From an uncultured Eubacteriales bacterium (GTDB lineage Bacteria > Bacillota > Clostridia > Oscillospirales > Acutalibacteraceae), in contig CAKSQT010000093.1 in assembly GCA_934486755.1 (NCBI GenBank), forward strand, positions 1 to 5,002: 5,002 nt of DNA, given 5' to 3'. The position numbers were made by a program, and so were the translations under genes. This document shows, piece after piece, positions 1 to 5,002 of the stretch; the first letter of the stretch is position 1, and every line of letters starts with the position of its first letter. Below the pieces are notes generated by a model. That model ran no database searches. It had not been told where the DNA came from and saw nothing but the letters and a program-made list of their open reading frames with translations.

Positions 1-1
1 C

Positions 2-784
2 GATAAGTACTACGATATGACGGGCAACGTTTCATACGATTGGTTCCTTTTAAGCGATGAAACAATCACCGAATCGGCAGATTCGTCAAGCAACGGCGGT
101 CATACGGAAAATGCGTTTATTTATGACAATATCCTGCTTGGCAAAAAAATCGAATGTACCGACAAAACCTACGAAAGCGGATATGCTTGGAGCAATACCG
201 AAACACCGCTCACCTATTGCGAGGGTAATTGGTATTATATATGCGATTACACCTATGAAGACCGCTGTGCCAAACTCAATTATACGGACAGCTCGTTCAA
301 AAACATAACCAATGAAATGACTTTTGAATTAAGCAACTGGGGCTTTGACAATAACAGTGAGTTAATTTTCGACAGCTGTTTCACAAGTTTATTTTCCTAC
401 GGTAATTACCTCTGCTTTAACTCAAATAACCAAATACTTTATTATGATGTTAAAGAACAGATTTACAATATATTACTGACAACGTTTGACGGAAACAATC
501 TGTTCGGTTGCAGTTATGACGGTCACGGAAATATCACAGCTGAGTTAAGAAATTATTCTGTCATAGGAAACAGTATTGTATTAAATTCGGTTGAACGTTC
601 CGCCGAGAAGATATATCTTGCCGATTATTGCGAAAATAACGAAAGAGCCGAAAACCTCGTAAAGTTAAAGAAATACCTTGTAACAGGTGAAATGGACGGA
701 AACTGGGGCTACTATGACGTTTCAGGAAATATCGGGCTTGATATACGCGATCTTATAAAACTTAAAAAGGTTTACGCACAATAA
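2..784 (+). CDS. C-terminal part of a probable secreted protein with a degenerate dockerin-like end (5' end outside window)
   Basis: The reading frame is open to the left edge (codons for DKYYD precede the first Met at 17), and that Met has no ribosome binding site, so this is the 3' part of a longer gene rather than a gene starting at 17. Numbering from that Met, the 255 visible residues are rich in Tyr, Asn, Ser and Thr, with no membrane segment. GN-Y-containing beta-hairpin-like stretches (about residues 70-98, 129-155 and 170-200) suggest a repetitive beta fold, possibly a beta-propeller; that is inference. The C-terminus, about 212-255, has a helix (NLVKLKKYLV) and then DVSGNIGLDIRDLIKLKKVYA, which fits a dockerin type I half: calcium ligands D234, S236, N238, D242 and D245, then an L-I-K-L-K-K helix. 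The first half lacks a recognisable calcium loop. Dockerins bind cohesins extracellularly. Such ends are common on secreted clostridial proteins that are not enzymes. No catalytic domain is visible, so the function is unknown. Confidence 0.75.
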   Translation, partial: DKYYDMTGNVSYDWFLLSDETITESADSSSNGGHTENAFIYDNILLGKKIECTDKTYESGYAWSNTETPLTYCEGNWYYICDYTYEDRCAKLNYTDSSFKNITNEMTFELSNWGFDNNSELIFDSCFTSLFSYGNYLCFNSNNQILYYDVKEQIYNILLTTFDGNNLFGCSYDGHGNITAELRNYSVIGNSIVLNSVERSAEKIYLADYCENNERAENLVKLKKYLVTGEMDGNWGYYDVSGNIGLDIRDLIKLKKVYAQ

Positions 785-806
785 CAAACTTAAAATAGTC
801 TTTTTA

Positions 807-844
807 TCCCGTTCGGGCAGAAATGCTCGAACGGGAATTTTTTT
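807..844 (+). terminator. Strong intrinsic terminator after the dockerin-like gene
   Basis: A 13-bp stem (807-819 with 824-836, one G-T pair at 816/827) closes a GAAA tetraloop (820-823) and is followed by seven T residues (838-844). It lies 22 nt after the TAA stop at 782-784. The opposite strand has no T-run after the stem, so it should work only for + strand transcription. It separates the upstream gene from the sugar transport operon. Confidence 0.93.
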
Positions 845-928
845 GCCACTTAATGCCATTTATGTGCAATTTGTATCAAAATATTCAACAATCAATAATT
901 ATTTTAACATTTAGGATAATATTTTCTA

Positions 929-957
929 TTCAAATTTTTATATGCAGAACTTATAAT
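929..957 (+). promoter_or_regulatory. Predicted sigma-A-type promoter of the mgl operon
   Basis: A perfect -10 box TATAAT (952-957) lies 17 bp downstream of a weak -35 box TTCAAA (929-934, four of six matches to TTGACA). The region upstream (about 860-928) is very AT-rich and could act as an UP-type element. A start of transcription near 963-968 would give a leader of about 40-46 nt before the mglB ATG. I found no clear catabolite-responsive (cre) operator, so the mode of sugar or carbon control cannot be read from the sequence. The rest of the 785-1008 gap holds only the terminator upstream and the leader downstream. Confidence 0.7.
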
Positions 958-970
958 ATGCTTGTCGAAA

Positions 971-982
971 GGGCATAAGCCC
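971..982 (+). promoter_or_regulatory. Small 5'-leader hairpin ahead of the mglB ribosome binding site
   Basis: GGGC (971-974) pairs with GCCC (979-982) around an ATAA loop. If the predicted promoter is right, this hairpin sits within a few nucleotides of the 5' end of the mRNA and 12 nt before the AGGAGG at 995-1000. A short stem near the 5' end could protect the transcript from decay. It is too small to be a riboswitch and does not cover the ribosome binding site. Confidence 0.35.
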
Positions 983-1008
983 CAAAAAAAAGACAGGAGG
1001 AAAACAAA

Positions 1009-2073
1009 ATGAAAAAGTTAGCATCAATTATTATGGCATTGGCTCTCATTTGCGGACTCGCTGCCTGCGGGTCCGCAAGCGGAGGTAAAGGCGGAGAGAT
1101 TTCCGTATTTTATTACACGTTCAGCGACACGTATATTTCAAGTGTTCGTTCGGCAATGGATAAAATACTGAATGCCTCAGGCAGAACCTATAACGACTAT
1201 GACGGCAACGGCAACCAGACCACCCAGACAGAGCAGGTACAGACGGCAATCGCAAAAGGCTCATCAATGCTTATTGTAAATGTTGTTGACACAGGCTCAA
1301 ACGACGCGGCGCAGCACATAGTTGACCTTGCGAAAGAAAAGAACATACCCGTTGTATTCTTTAACCGCTCGGTTGATGAATCGGTAGTATCGAGCTATGA
1401 CAAATGCGTGTTCGTCGGAACCGATTACGAAATGGCAGGTCACATGCAGGGCGAAATGATAGGCGACTATATTTTAGCCAACTATGACAAGCTCGACCTC
1501 AACGGTGACGGCAAGATAAGCTACGTTATGTTCAAGGGTCAGGAGGGCAATATGGAGGCTATCGCCCGCACGCAGTACGGCGTTGAGGACTGCAACAAGA
1601 AGCTCGAAGCGGCAGGAAAGCCCGCAATTGAATTCTATGACGCCTCAAACACAAACAAATACCTTGTCGATCAGGACGGACTTTGGTCGTCAGCCGCCGC
1701 AACAAACTATATGAGCACCATTCTTGCACAGTACAGCGAAGCCAATAAAAATATGGTTGAGCTTGTAATAGCAAACAACGATGAAATGGCTCTCGGCGCT
1801 GTTTCCGCACTTCAAAGCGCGGGCTACAACAAAGACGGCAAAACCGTTATCCCCGTCTTCGGTGTTGACGCAACCGACGCCGCAAAATCCGCTATCGACG
1901 CAGGTTCTATGACAGGTACGATCAAGCAGGACGCCGAAGGTATGGCGACAGCGATAACCACCCTTATGGACAATCTGCTCGGCGGAAAGGAAACCTTTGA
2001 CGGCATAGACAGTGAAAATGTAATAGGCACTTGGAGAATTAATATACCCTATGCGGCTTATACAGGCAAATAA
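1009..2073 (+). CDS. mglB: Galactose/glucose-type sugar ABC transporter substrate-binding lipoprotein MglB
   Basis: This 354-residue protein captures a monosaccharide outside the membrane and delivers it to the MglAC importer. The start is secure: AGGAGG (995-1000) lies 8 nt before the ATG. A lipoprotein signal peptide ends in the lipobox LAAC with lipidated Cys20, as expected for a Gram-positive binding protein. The rest is a periplasmic-binding fold of the ribose/galactose class. By manual comparison with remembered E. coli MglB, the calcium loop is retained (D163-x-N165-x-D167-x-K169-x-S171, with E251 as distal ligand). The sugar-contact positions D40, N119, R187, W226, N257 and D287 are also retained. 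Y42 replaces the stacking Phe, and N181, E183 and Q307 replace the His, Asp and Asn expected from E. coli. The family assignment is firm. Galactose/glucose is the best guess, but another hexose is possible. It is the first gene of the operon and is followed by a hairpin before mglA. Confidence 0.9.
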   Translation: MKKLASIIMALALICGLAACGSASGGKGGEISVFYYTFSDTYISSVRSAMDKILNASGRTYNDYDGNGNQTTQTEQVQTAIAKGSSMLIVNVVDTGSNDAAQHIVDLAKEKNIPVVFFNRSVDESVVSSYDKCVFVGTDYEMAGHMQGEMIGDYILANYDKLDLNGDGKISYVMFKGQEGNMEAIARTQYGVEDCNKKLEAAGKPAIEFYDASNTNKYLVDQDGLWSSAAATNYMSTILAQYSEANKNMVELVIANNDEMALGAVSALQSAGYNKDGKTVIPVFGVDATDAAKSAIDAGSMTGTIKQDAEGMATAITTLMDNLLGGKETFDGIDSENVIGTWRINIPYAAYTGK

Positions 2074-2084
2074 TTAACTAACAT

Positions 2085-2110
2085 ACAGCCGTGCCGCAAA
2101 GCACGGCTGT
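2085..2110 (+). terminator. Intercistronic hairpin between mglB and mglA (partial terminator or mRNA stabiliser)
   Basis: A perfect 10-bp GC-rich stem (ACAGCCGTGC, 2085-2094, with 2101-2110) closes a CGCAAA loop. What follows is GCTTATTTCT rather than a clean T-run, so termination is probably incomplete or absent. A hairpin here, 11 nt after the mglB stop and 15 nt before the mglA ribosome binding site, is a usual arrangement in binding-protein transporter operons. It lets the binding protein be made in excess over the ATPase and permease, by 3'-end protection or by attenuation. Which mechanism applies is inference. Confidence 0.75.
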
Positions 2111-2125
2111 GCTTATTTCTAAGAC

Positions 2126-2131
2126 AGGAGG
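2126..2131 (+). promoter_or_regulatory. Ribosome binding site that fixes the mglA start
   Basis: AGGAGG lies 7 nt before ATG 2139. The reading frame stays open upstream to a GTG at 2091, but that codon lies inside the intercistronic hairpin stem and has no ribosome binding site, so 2139 is chosen. The 11-nt string AAGACAGGAGG (2121-2131) is identical to that before mglB (990-1000). Confidence 0.9.
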
Positions 2132-2138
2132 CCGTTTA

Positions 2139-3668
2139 ATGGATAACAGAGAAACAAAAAAAAGCGTTGAAAAGCCGGTTCTTCTGCGTATGGAACAGAT
2201 AGACAAGGTTTTCCCTGGCGTAAAAGCGCTTGACAGCGTTTCCCTTACAGTAAAGGCGGGAACGGTTCACGCACTTATGGGCGAAAACGGCGCGGGAAAA
2301 TCCACGCTTATGAAATGTCTGTTCGGAGTTTACAGCAAGGACGGCGGACACATATTCCTTGAAGACAAGGAAGTTAATTTTAAAAATTCAAAGGAAGCTA
2401 TTGAAAACGGCGTTGCAATGGTACATCAGGAGCTTAATCAGGCGCTTAAACGCAACGTTATGGACAATATGTGGCTGGGCCGCTTCCCCAAGGTTTCAAA
2501 ATTTGTACCTTTCACCAGTGAAAAAAAGATGTATACCGAAACGAAAAAAATATTCGACGAGCTTGAAATTAACGTTAATCCCAAAACCGTTATGAGCAAG
2601 CTGCCCGTATCGCAAAGGCAGATGGTCGAAATTGCGAAAGCGGTATCCTACAACTCAAAGGTAATCGTTTTTGACGAGCCTACCTCGTCACTAACAGAGG
2701 AGGAAGTTGAACATCTTTTCAGAATAATAAATATGCTCAAAAGCAGAGGCTGCGGCATAATTTATATCTCGCACAAAATGGAGGAAATACTCCGCATTTC
2801 AGATGAGGTCACAATAATGCGCGACGGAAAGTGGATAGCCACCAGACCGTCGGCAGAGCTTACAATGGACGAGATAATCCGTCTTATGGTGGGCAGAGAG
2901 CTTACAAACCGCTATCCGCCGAAGGACAATAAAATCGGCGAGGTTCTGCTTGAAGTTGAAAATATGACCGCAGAGTATTCAAAGCTGAAAGACGTTTCAT
3001 TCACCGCGCGCAAGGGCGAAATTATCGGGCTCGCGGGGCTTGACGGTTCGGGCAGAACCGAGCTTTTGGAAAATCTTTTCGGCGTAGCCACAAGAAGAAG
3101 CGGAAAAATCACGCTTAACGGCAAGCAAATACGCAACCGCAACGCGCGCGACTCCATTAAAAACGGGTTTGCTTTGCTTACAGAAGAAAGACGGGCAACG
3201 GGTATTTTCGGAATACTGAACATTCGCGAAAATGCCACCATTTCAAGCCTTAAAAAATGTATGCGAGGTCCGTTTTTAAGCAAGAAAAAAATGATGCAAA
3301 ACACCGAATGGTGCATAAAGTCAATGCGGGTCAAAACGCCCGATCAGGAAACAAAGATACGCTCGCTTTCAGGCGGAAATCAGCAAAAGGTCATTCTCGG
3401 ACGCTGGCTGCTAACCGACCCCACCGTGCTGCTGCTTGACGAACCCACGAGAGGTATAGACGTAGGAGCAAAGTATGAGATTTATCAGCTTATTCTCAAT
3501 CTTGCAAATCAGGGTAAGACCGTAATAATGGTTTCTTCCGAAATGCCCGAGCTTCTCGGCGTGTGCGACAGAATACTCGTAATGTCGGGCGGCAGGCTTG
3601 CAGGCGAAGTAAACGCCGCCGACACCACGCAGGAAGAAATTATGACCCTTGCCGCAAAATACGTATAG
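2139..3668 (+). CDS. mglA: Sugar ABC transporter ATP-binding protein MglA (two fused ATPase domains)
   Basis: This 509-residue cytoplasmic ATPase drives the monosaccharide importer, with two nucleotide-binding domains in one chain as in MglA/RbsA/XylG. Domain 1 has Walker A GENGAGKST (48-56), Q-loop Gln97, a degenerate signature LPVSQRQ (155-161), Walker B VIVFDEP (175-181, catalytic E180) and switch His212. Domain 2 has a modified Walker A GLDGSGRTE (300-308) with Arg in place of the usual Lys, an intact signature LSGGNQQKV (410-418), Walker B VLLLDEP (430-436, E435) and VSSEMPE (465-471) where a switch His would be. This asymmetry is normal for the family. Domain 1 supplies Walker A and B and domain 2 supplies the signature for the main hydrolysing site. 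The length is typical of the family. The stop codon TAG (3666-3668) overlaps the mglC ribosome binding site, which implies coupled translation. The family is certain; the sugar is inferred from the neighbouring binding protein. Confidence 0.92.
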   Translation: MDNRETKKSVEKPVLLRMEQIDKVFPGVKALDSVSLTVKAGTVHALMGENGAGKSTLMKCLFGVYSKDGGHIFLEDKEVNFKNSKEAIENGVAMVHQELNQALKRNVMDNMWLGRFPKVSKFVPFTSEKKMYTETKKIFDELEINVNPKTVMSKLPVSQRQMVEIAKAVSYNSKVIVFDEPTSSLTEEEVEHLFRIINMLKSRGCGIIYISHKMEEILRISDEVTIMRDGKWIATRPSAELTMDEIIRLMVGRELTNRYPPKDNKIGEVLLEVENMTAEYSKLKDVSFTARKGEIIGLAGLDGSGRTELLENLFGVATRRSGKITLNGKQIRNRNARDSIKNGFALLTEERRATGIFGILNIRENATISSLKKCMRGPFLSKKKMMQNTEWCIKSMRVKTPDQETKIRSLSGGNQQKVILGRWLLTDPTVLLLDEPTRGIDVGAKYEIYQLILNLANQGKTVIMVSSEMPELLGVCDRILVMSGGRLAGEVNAADTTQEEIMTLAAKYV

Positions 3669-3672
3669 GAGG
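3667..3672 (+). promoter_or_regulatory. Ribosome binding site of mglC overlapping the mglA stop codon
   Basis: AGGAGG begins at the second base of the mglA TAG stop and lies 7 nt before ATG 3680. It decides the mglC start against an in-frame ATG at 3563. That earlier start would overlap mglA by about 100 nt, lacks a ribosome binding site and would add a highly basic extension unlike this family. The overlap suggests that ribosomes finishing mglA re-initiate on mglC. Confidence 0.9.
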
Positions 3673-3679
3673 TTTCAAT

Positions 3680-4765
3680 ATGTCTGATACAAAAGCAATT
3701 AAAAGACGCGGAATATCGGGAAAAATCGCCGATTTTAAGGCACTTGCCCCCGCCGATAAAAAGCGCACGGTTGTTGACGGGCTGTTCAACAACGCAATGT
3801 ATATTATAATTTTCATAACGGTAGTCTTTATAGCAATAAAGGTTCCCGCATTCCTTTCGCTTTCATCAATCGTAAACATAATTTCCCTTACTGCCGCTAA
3901 GCTGCCGATAGCACTCGGCATAGGCGGCGCGATAGTGCTGACGGGAACCGACATTTCCGCAGGGCGCTGCGTGGGTCTTACAGCCTGTATCGCCGCTTCC
4001 TTGCTTCAAATGACGGGATACGCAAACAAAATGTTCCCGAATCTCGGCGTGATGCCGCTGTTCGTTGTACTTCTTATAGTTGTCGCGGTGGGAGCGCTTG
4101 TAGGACTTGTAAACGGATTCTTTGTTGCAAAATTCAAGCTCCACCCGTTCATCGTTACCCTTTCAACACAGCTTATCGTTTTCGGTTCGGTTCTTATGTA
4201 TTTAAAAATAGGAACAAACAACGGTCAGACCCTTTCGGGACTTGATTCGTCATACACCGATTTTGTAAGAGGAACACTTTTTACAATAGGCAATGTAGCC
4301 GTTCCGAAATATGTGCTTTACGCCGTAATACTCACGGCGATTATGTGGGTAATATGGAACAAGACAAAGTTCGGTAAAAATATGTTCGCCGTAGGCTCTA
4401 ACGAAGAAGCCGCGAACGTATCAGGCGTCAATGTATTTTGGACAATAGTATTGGTATTCGTGCTTGCGGGCGCAATGTACGGAATAACAGGCTTTATAGA
4501 GGGTGCGAGAATTGCCTCCTGCTCTGCCAACACAGGTCTTAACTACGAGTGCGACGCTATTGCCGCTTGTGTTATCGGCGGTGTATCGTTTGTAGGCGGT
4601 ACAGGAAAAATAAGCGGAATTGTAATAGGCGTTCTGCTTCTGCAAATAATATTTGTAGGTCTTAACTTCCTCTCGGTAGACGCAAATATGCTCTACATCA
4701 TCAAGGGTCTTATAATTCTCGTTGCCTGCGCAATAGATATGAGAAAATACCTTGCAAGGAAATAA
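3680..4765 (+). CDS. mglC: Sugar ABC transporter permease MglC
   Basis: This 361-residue inner-membrane permease forms the channel of the importer, expected as a homodimer. After a basic cytoplasmic N-terminus (about 1-35), I see eight to ten hydrophobic segments, at roughly 38-56, 62-88, 94-112, 124-150, 156-176, 209-226, 252-272, 292-322 and 324-350. Motifs of the RbsC/MglC/XylH family are present: GTDISAGRCVGL (89-100, equivalent to the usual G-I-D-L-S-x-G block), the cytoplasmic coupling loop GKNMFAVGSNEEAANVSGV (232-250) that meets the ATPase, and the glycine-rich IGGVSFVGGTGKISG (299-313). The C-terminus (IIKGLIILVACAIDMRK) is complete, so the repeat that starts 3 nt after the stop has not truncated the gene. 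It lies 11 nt after mglA and completes the operon. Family certain, substrate inferred. Confidence 0.92.
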   Translation: MSDTKAIKRRGISGKIADFKALAPADKKRTVVDGLFNNAMYIIIFITVVFIAIKVPAFLSLSSIVNIISLTAAKLPIALGIGGAIVLTGTDISAGRCVGLTACIAASLLQMTGYANKMFPNLGVMPLFVVLLIVVAVGALVGLVNGFFVAKFKLHPFIVTLSTQLIVFGSVLMYLKIGTNNGQTLSGLDSSYTDFVRGTLFTIGNVAVPKYVLYAVILTAIMWVIWNKTKFGKNMFAVGSNEEAANVSGVNVFWTIVLVFVLAGAMYGITGFIEGARIASCSANTGLNYECDAIAACVIGGVSFVGGTGKISGIVIGVLLLQIIFVGLNFLSVDANMLYIIKGLIILVACAIDMRKYLARK

Positions 4766-4770
4766 TCATA

Positions 4771-4832
4771 GGCAAGTGGTAATAATCCGAATCCGCTTAA
4801 AACGGCGTCTTTTCGGCGTATTTTCACTTGTC
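4771..4832. repeat. Nested imperfect palindrome at the start of repeat copy 1
   Basis: The outer stem GGCAAGTG (4771-4778) pairs with CACTTGTC (4825-4832, one G-T). A partly paired AT segment follows (4781-4784 with 4819-4822). Next come CCGAA (4787-4791) with TTCGG (4812-4816), and an inner CCG (4793-4795) with CGG (4803-4805) around CTTAAAA. It begins 5 nt after the mglC stop, so in the mRNA it would form a 3' hairpin that could protect or end the transcript. There is no T-run directly after it, so it is not a standard intrinsic terminator. Confidence 0.65.
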
Positions 4833-4836
4833 ATCG

Positions 4837-4858
4837 TTGCAAGGCGACAGCCTTGCAA
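4837..4858. repeat. Perfect 9-bp hairpin inside the repeat unit
   Basis: TTGCAAGGC (4837-4845) pairs perfectly with GCCTTGCAA (4850-4858) around a GACA tetraloop. It is followed on the + strand by an A-rich stretch and on the - strand by CGATGACAAG, so neither strand shows the T-run of an intrinsic terminator. The second copy is cut by the window edge within the left arm (4995-5002). Confidence 0.75.
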
Positions 4859-4903
4859 AAATAAACGCAAAGCCGCAATCTAAAAGGCGGCGAGCGAAAC
4901 CGC

Positions 4904-4922
4904 GGCAGGTTCAAATCCTGTC
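4904..4922 (+). other. tRNA T-arm-like sequence (fragment, not an intact tRNA)
   Basis: GGCAGG (4904-4909) pairs with CCTGTC (4917-4922, one G-T) around the seven-base loop TTCAAAT, giving GGTTCAAATCC at 4908-4918, the usual T-arm core. It is followed by CACACTA and then by the next repeat copy. I find no matching 5' acceptor strand (TAGTGTG) within 100 bases upstream and no CCA after it. It is therefore a T-arm look-alike or a tRNA-derived remnant rather than a functional tRNA gene. Confidence 0.5.
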
Positions 4923-4926
4923 ACAC

Positions 4927-5002
4927 TAGGCAAGCGGTAATAATCCGAATCCGCCTAAAACGGCGTCTTTTCGGCGTATTTTCACTTGTCGTCGTTGCAA
5001 GG
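4927..5002. repeat. Second repeat copy, cut off by the right window edge
   Basis: These 76 bp match 4769-4844 at 73 positions. The change at 4935 (C for T) replaces a T-A pair of the outer palindrome stem by C-A on the + strand, which on the - strand would still be a G-U pair. The change at 4955 falls in the inner loop and that at 4991 lies just outside the palindrome. The sequence ends inside the left arm of the second 9-bp hairpin, so the array most likely continues. Confidence 0.9.

Larger units (their letters stand above)
4769..4926. repeat. Complete 158-bp tandem repeat unit carrying palindromes and a tRNA T-arm-like segment
   Basis: The first 76 bp (4769-4844) recur at 4927-5002 with an exact 158-bp offset and no gaps. 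Only three positions differ (4777 T/C, 4797 T/C, 4833 A/G), all transitions. The remaining 82 bp of this unit (4845-4926) would recur only beyond the window. Order inside the unit: a long imperfect hairpin (4771-4832), a 9-bp perfect hairpin (4837-4858), competing short GC stems (4872-4876 with 4887-4891, and 4887-4890 with 4900-4903), and a T-arm-like hairpin (4904-4922). No open reading frame of note lies in it. The identity of the family is unknown to me. Confidence 0.85.

Noticed and set aside
17..19. Start codon of the first gene at 17
   Set aside because: No ribosome binding site precedes it and the frame is open to the window edge, so the real start is upstream of the window.
894..903. 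Palindrome AATAATTATT and the AAAATATT/AATATTTT inverted pair (878-885, 918-925) as operator sites
   Set aside because: The region is very AT-rich, so short AT palindromes are expected by chance, and their spacing to the promoter is not convincing.
2091..2138. Extended mglA start at GTG 2091
   Set aside because: It lies within the intercistronic hairpin, has no ribosome binding site, and adds 16 residues foreign to the family. ATG 2139 has AGGAGG at ideal spacing.
3050..3070. Defective ATPase because the second Walker A of MglA has Arg in place of Lys and the first signature is degenerate
   Set aside because: This split of intact and degenerate motifs between the two halves is the usual state in the MglA/RbsA/XylG family.
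3563..3679. Extended mglC start at ATG 3563 overlapping mglA
   Set aside because: The extra 39 residues are an out-of-frame shadow of mglA, very basic and unlike permease N-termini. ATG 3680 has its own AGGAGG.
4859..4930. Functional tRNA gene
   Set aside because: Only a T-arm is convincing. No 5' acceptor strand complementary to CACACTA exists upstream, the possible anticodon-like stem 4872-4891 has a ten-base loop, and no CCA follows.
4769..5002. CRISPR array
   Set aside because: The repeat period is 158 bp, the conserved segment is at least 76 bp, and no short direct repeats with 30-40-bp spacers are present.

Overview
The window reads as chromosomal DNA from an anaerobic, Gram-positive gut or rumen-type Clostridium relative (Oscillospiraceae/Ruminococcus-like). 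Three things support this: strong AGGAGG ribosome binding sites 7-8 nt before each start, a lipoprotein-type sugar-binding protein, and a secreted protein ending in a dockerin-like calcium repeat. The taxon is an inference from style, not from a marker gene.

Layout, all on the + strand. Positions 2-784 hold the 3' part of a gene cut by the left window edge. It encodes a Tyr/Asn-rich, probably secreted beta-strand protein with a degenerate C-terminal dockerin-like module. A strong intrinsic terminator (807-844) isolates it from what follows. An AT-rich intergenic region then carries a sigma-A-type promoter (929-957) and a small 5'-leader hairpin (971-982). Next comes a compact operon, mglB-mglA-mglC (1009-4765), encoding a complete CUT2-family monosaccharide ABC importer: lipid-anchored binding protein, double ATPase and permease. 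A 10-bp hairpin lies between mglB and mglA, and the mglA stop codon overlaps the mglC ribosome binding site.

How the genes work together: MglB captures a hexose (galactose/glucose type) outside the membrane and hands it to the MglC permease dimer, and MglA powers transport. The binding pocket keeps most galactose/glucose contacts but seems to differ at three positions, so the exact sugar is uncertain. No regulator or sugar kinase is visible.

The last 237 bases (4766-5002) contain no gene. They hold the start of a tandem repeat with a 158-bp period: one complete unit (4769-4926) and the first 76 bp of a second, matching at 73 of 76 positions. Each unit begins with a long nested imperfect palindrome. 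The complete unit also holds a perfect 9-bp hairpin and a tRNA T-arm-like sequence. This repeat is the least ordinary thing in the window and runs off its right edge.
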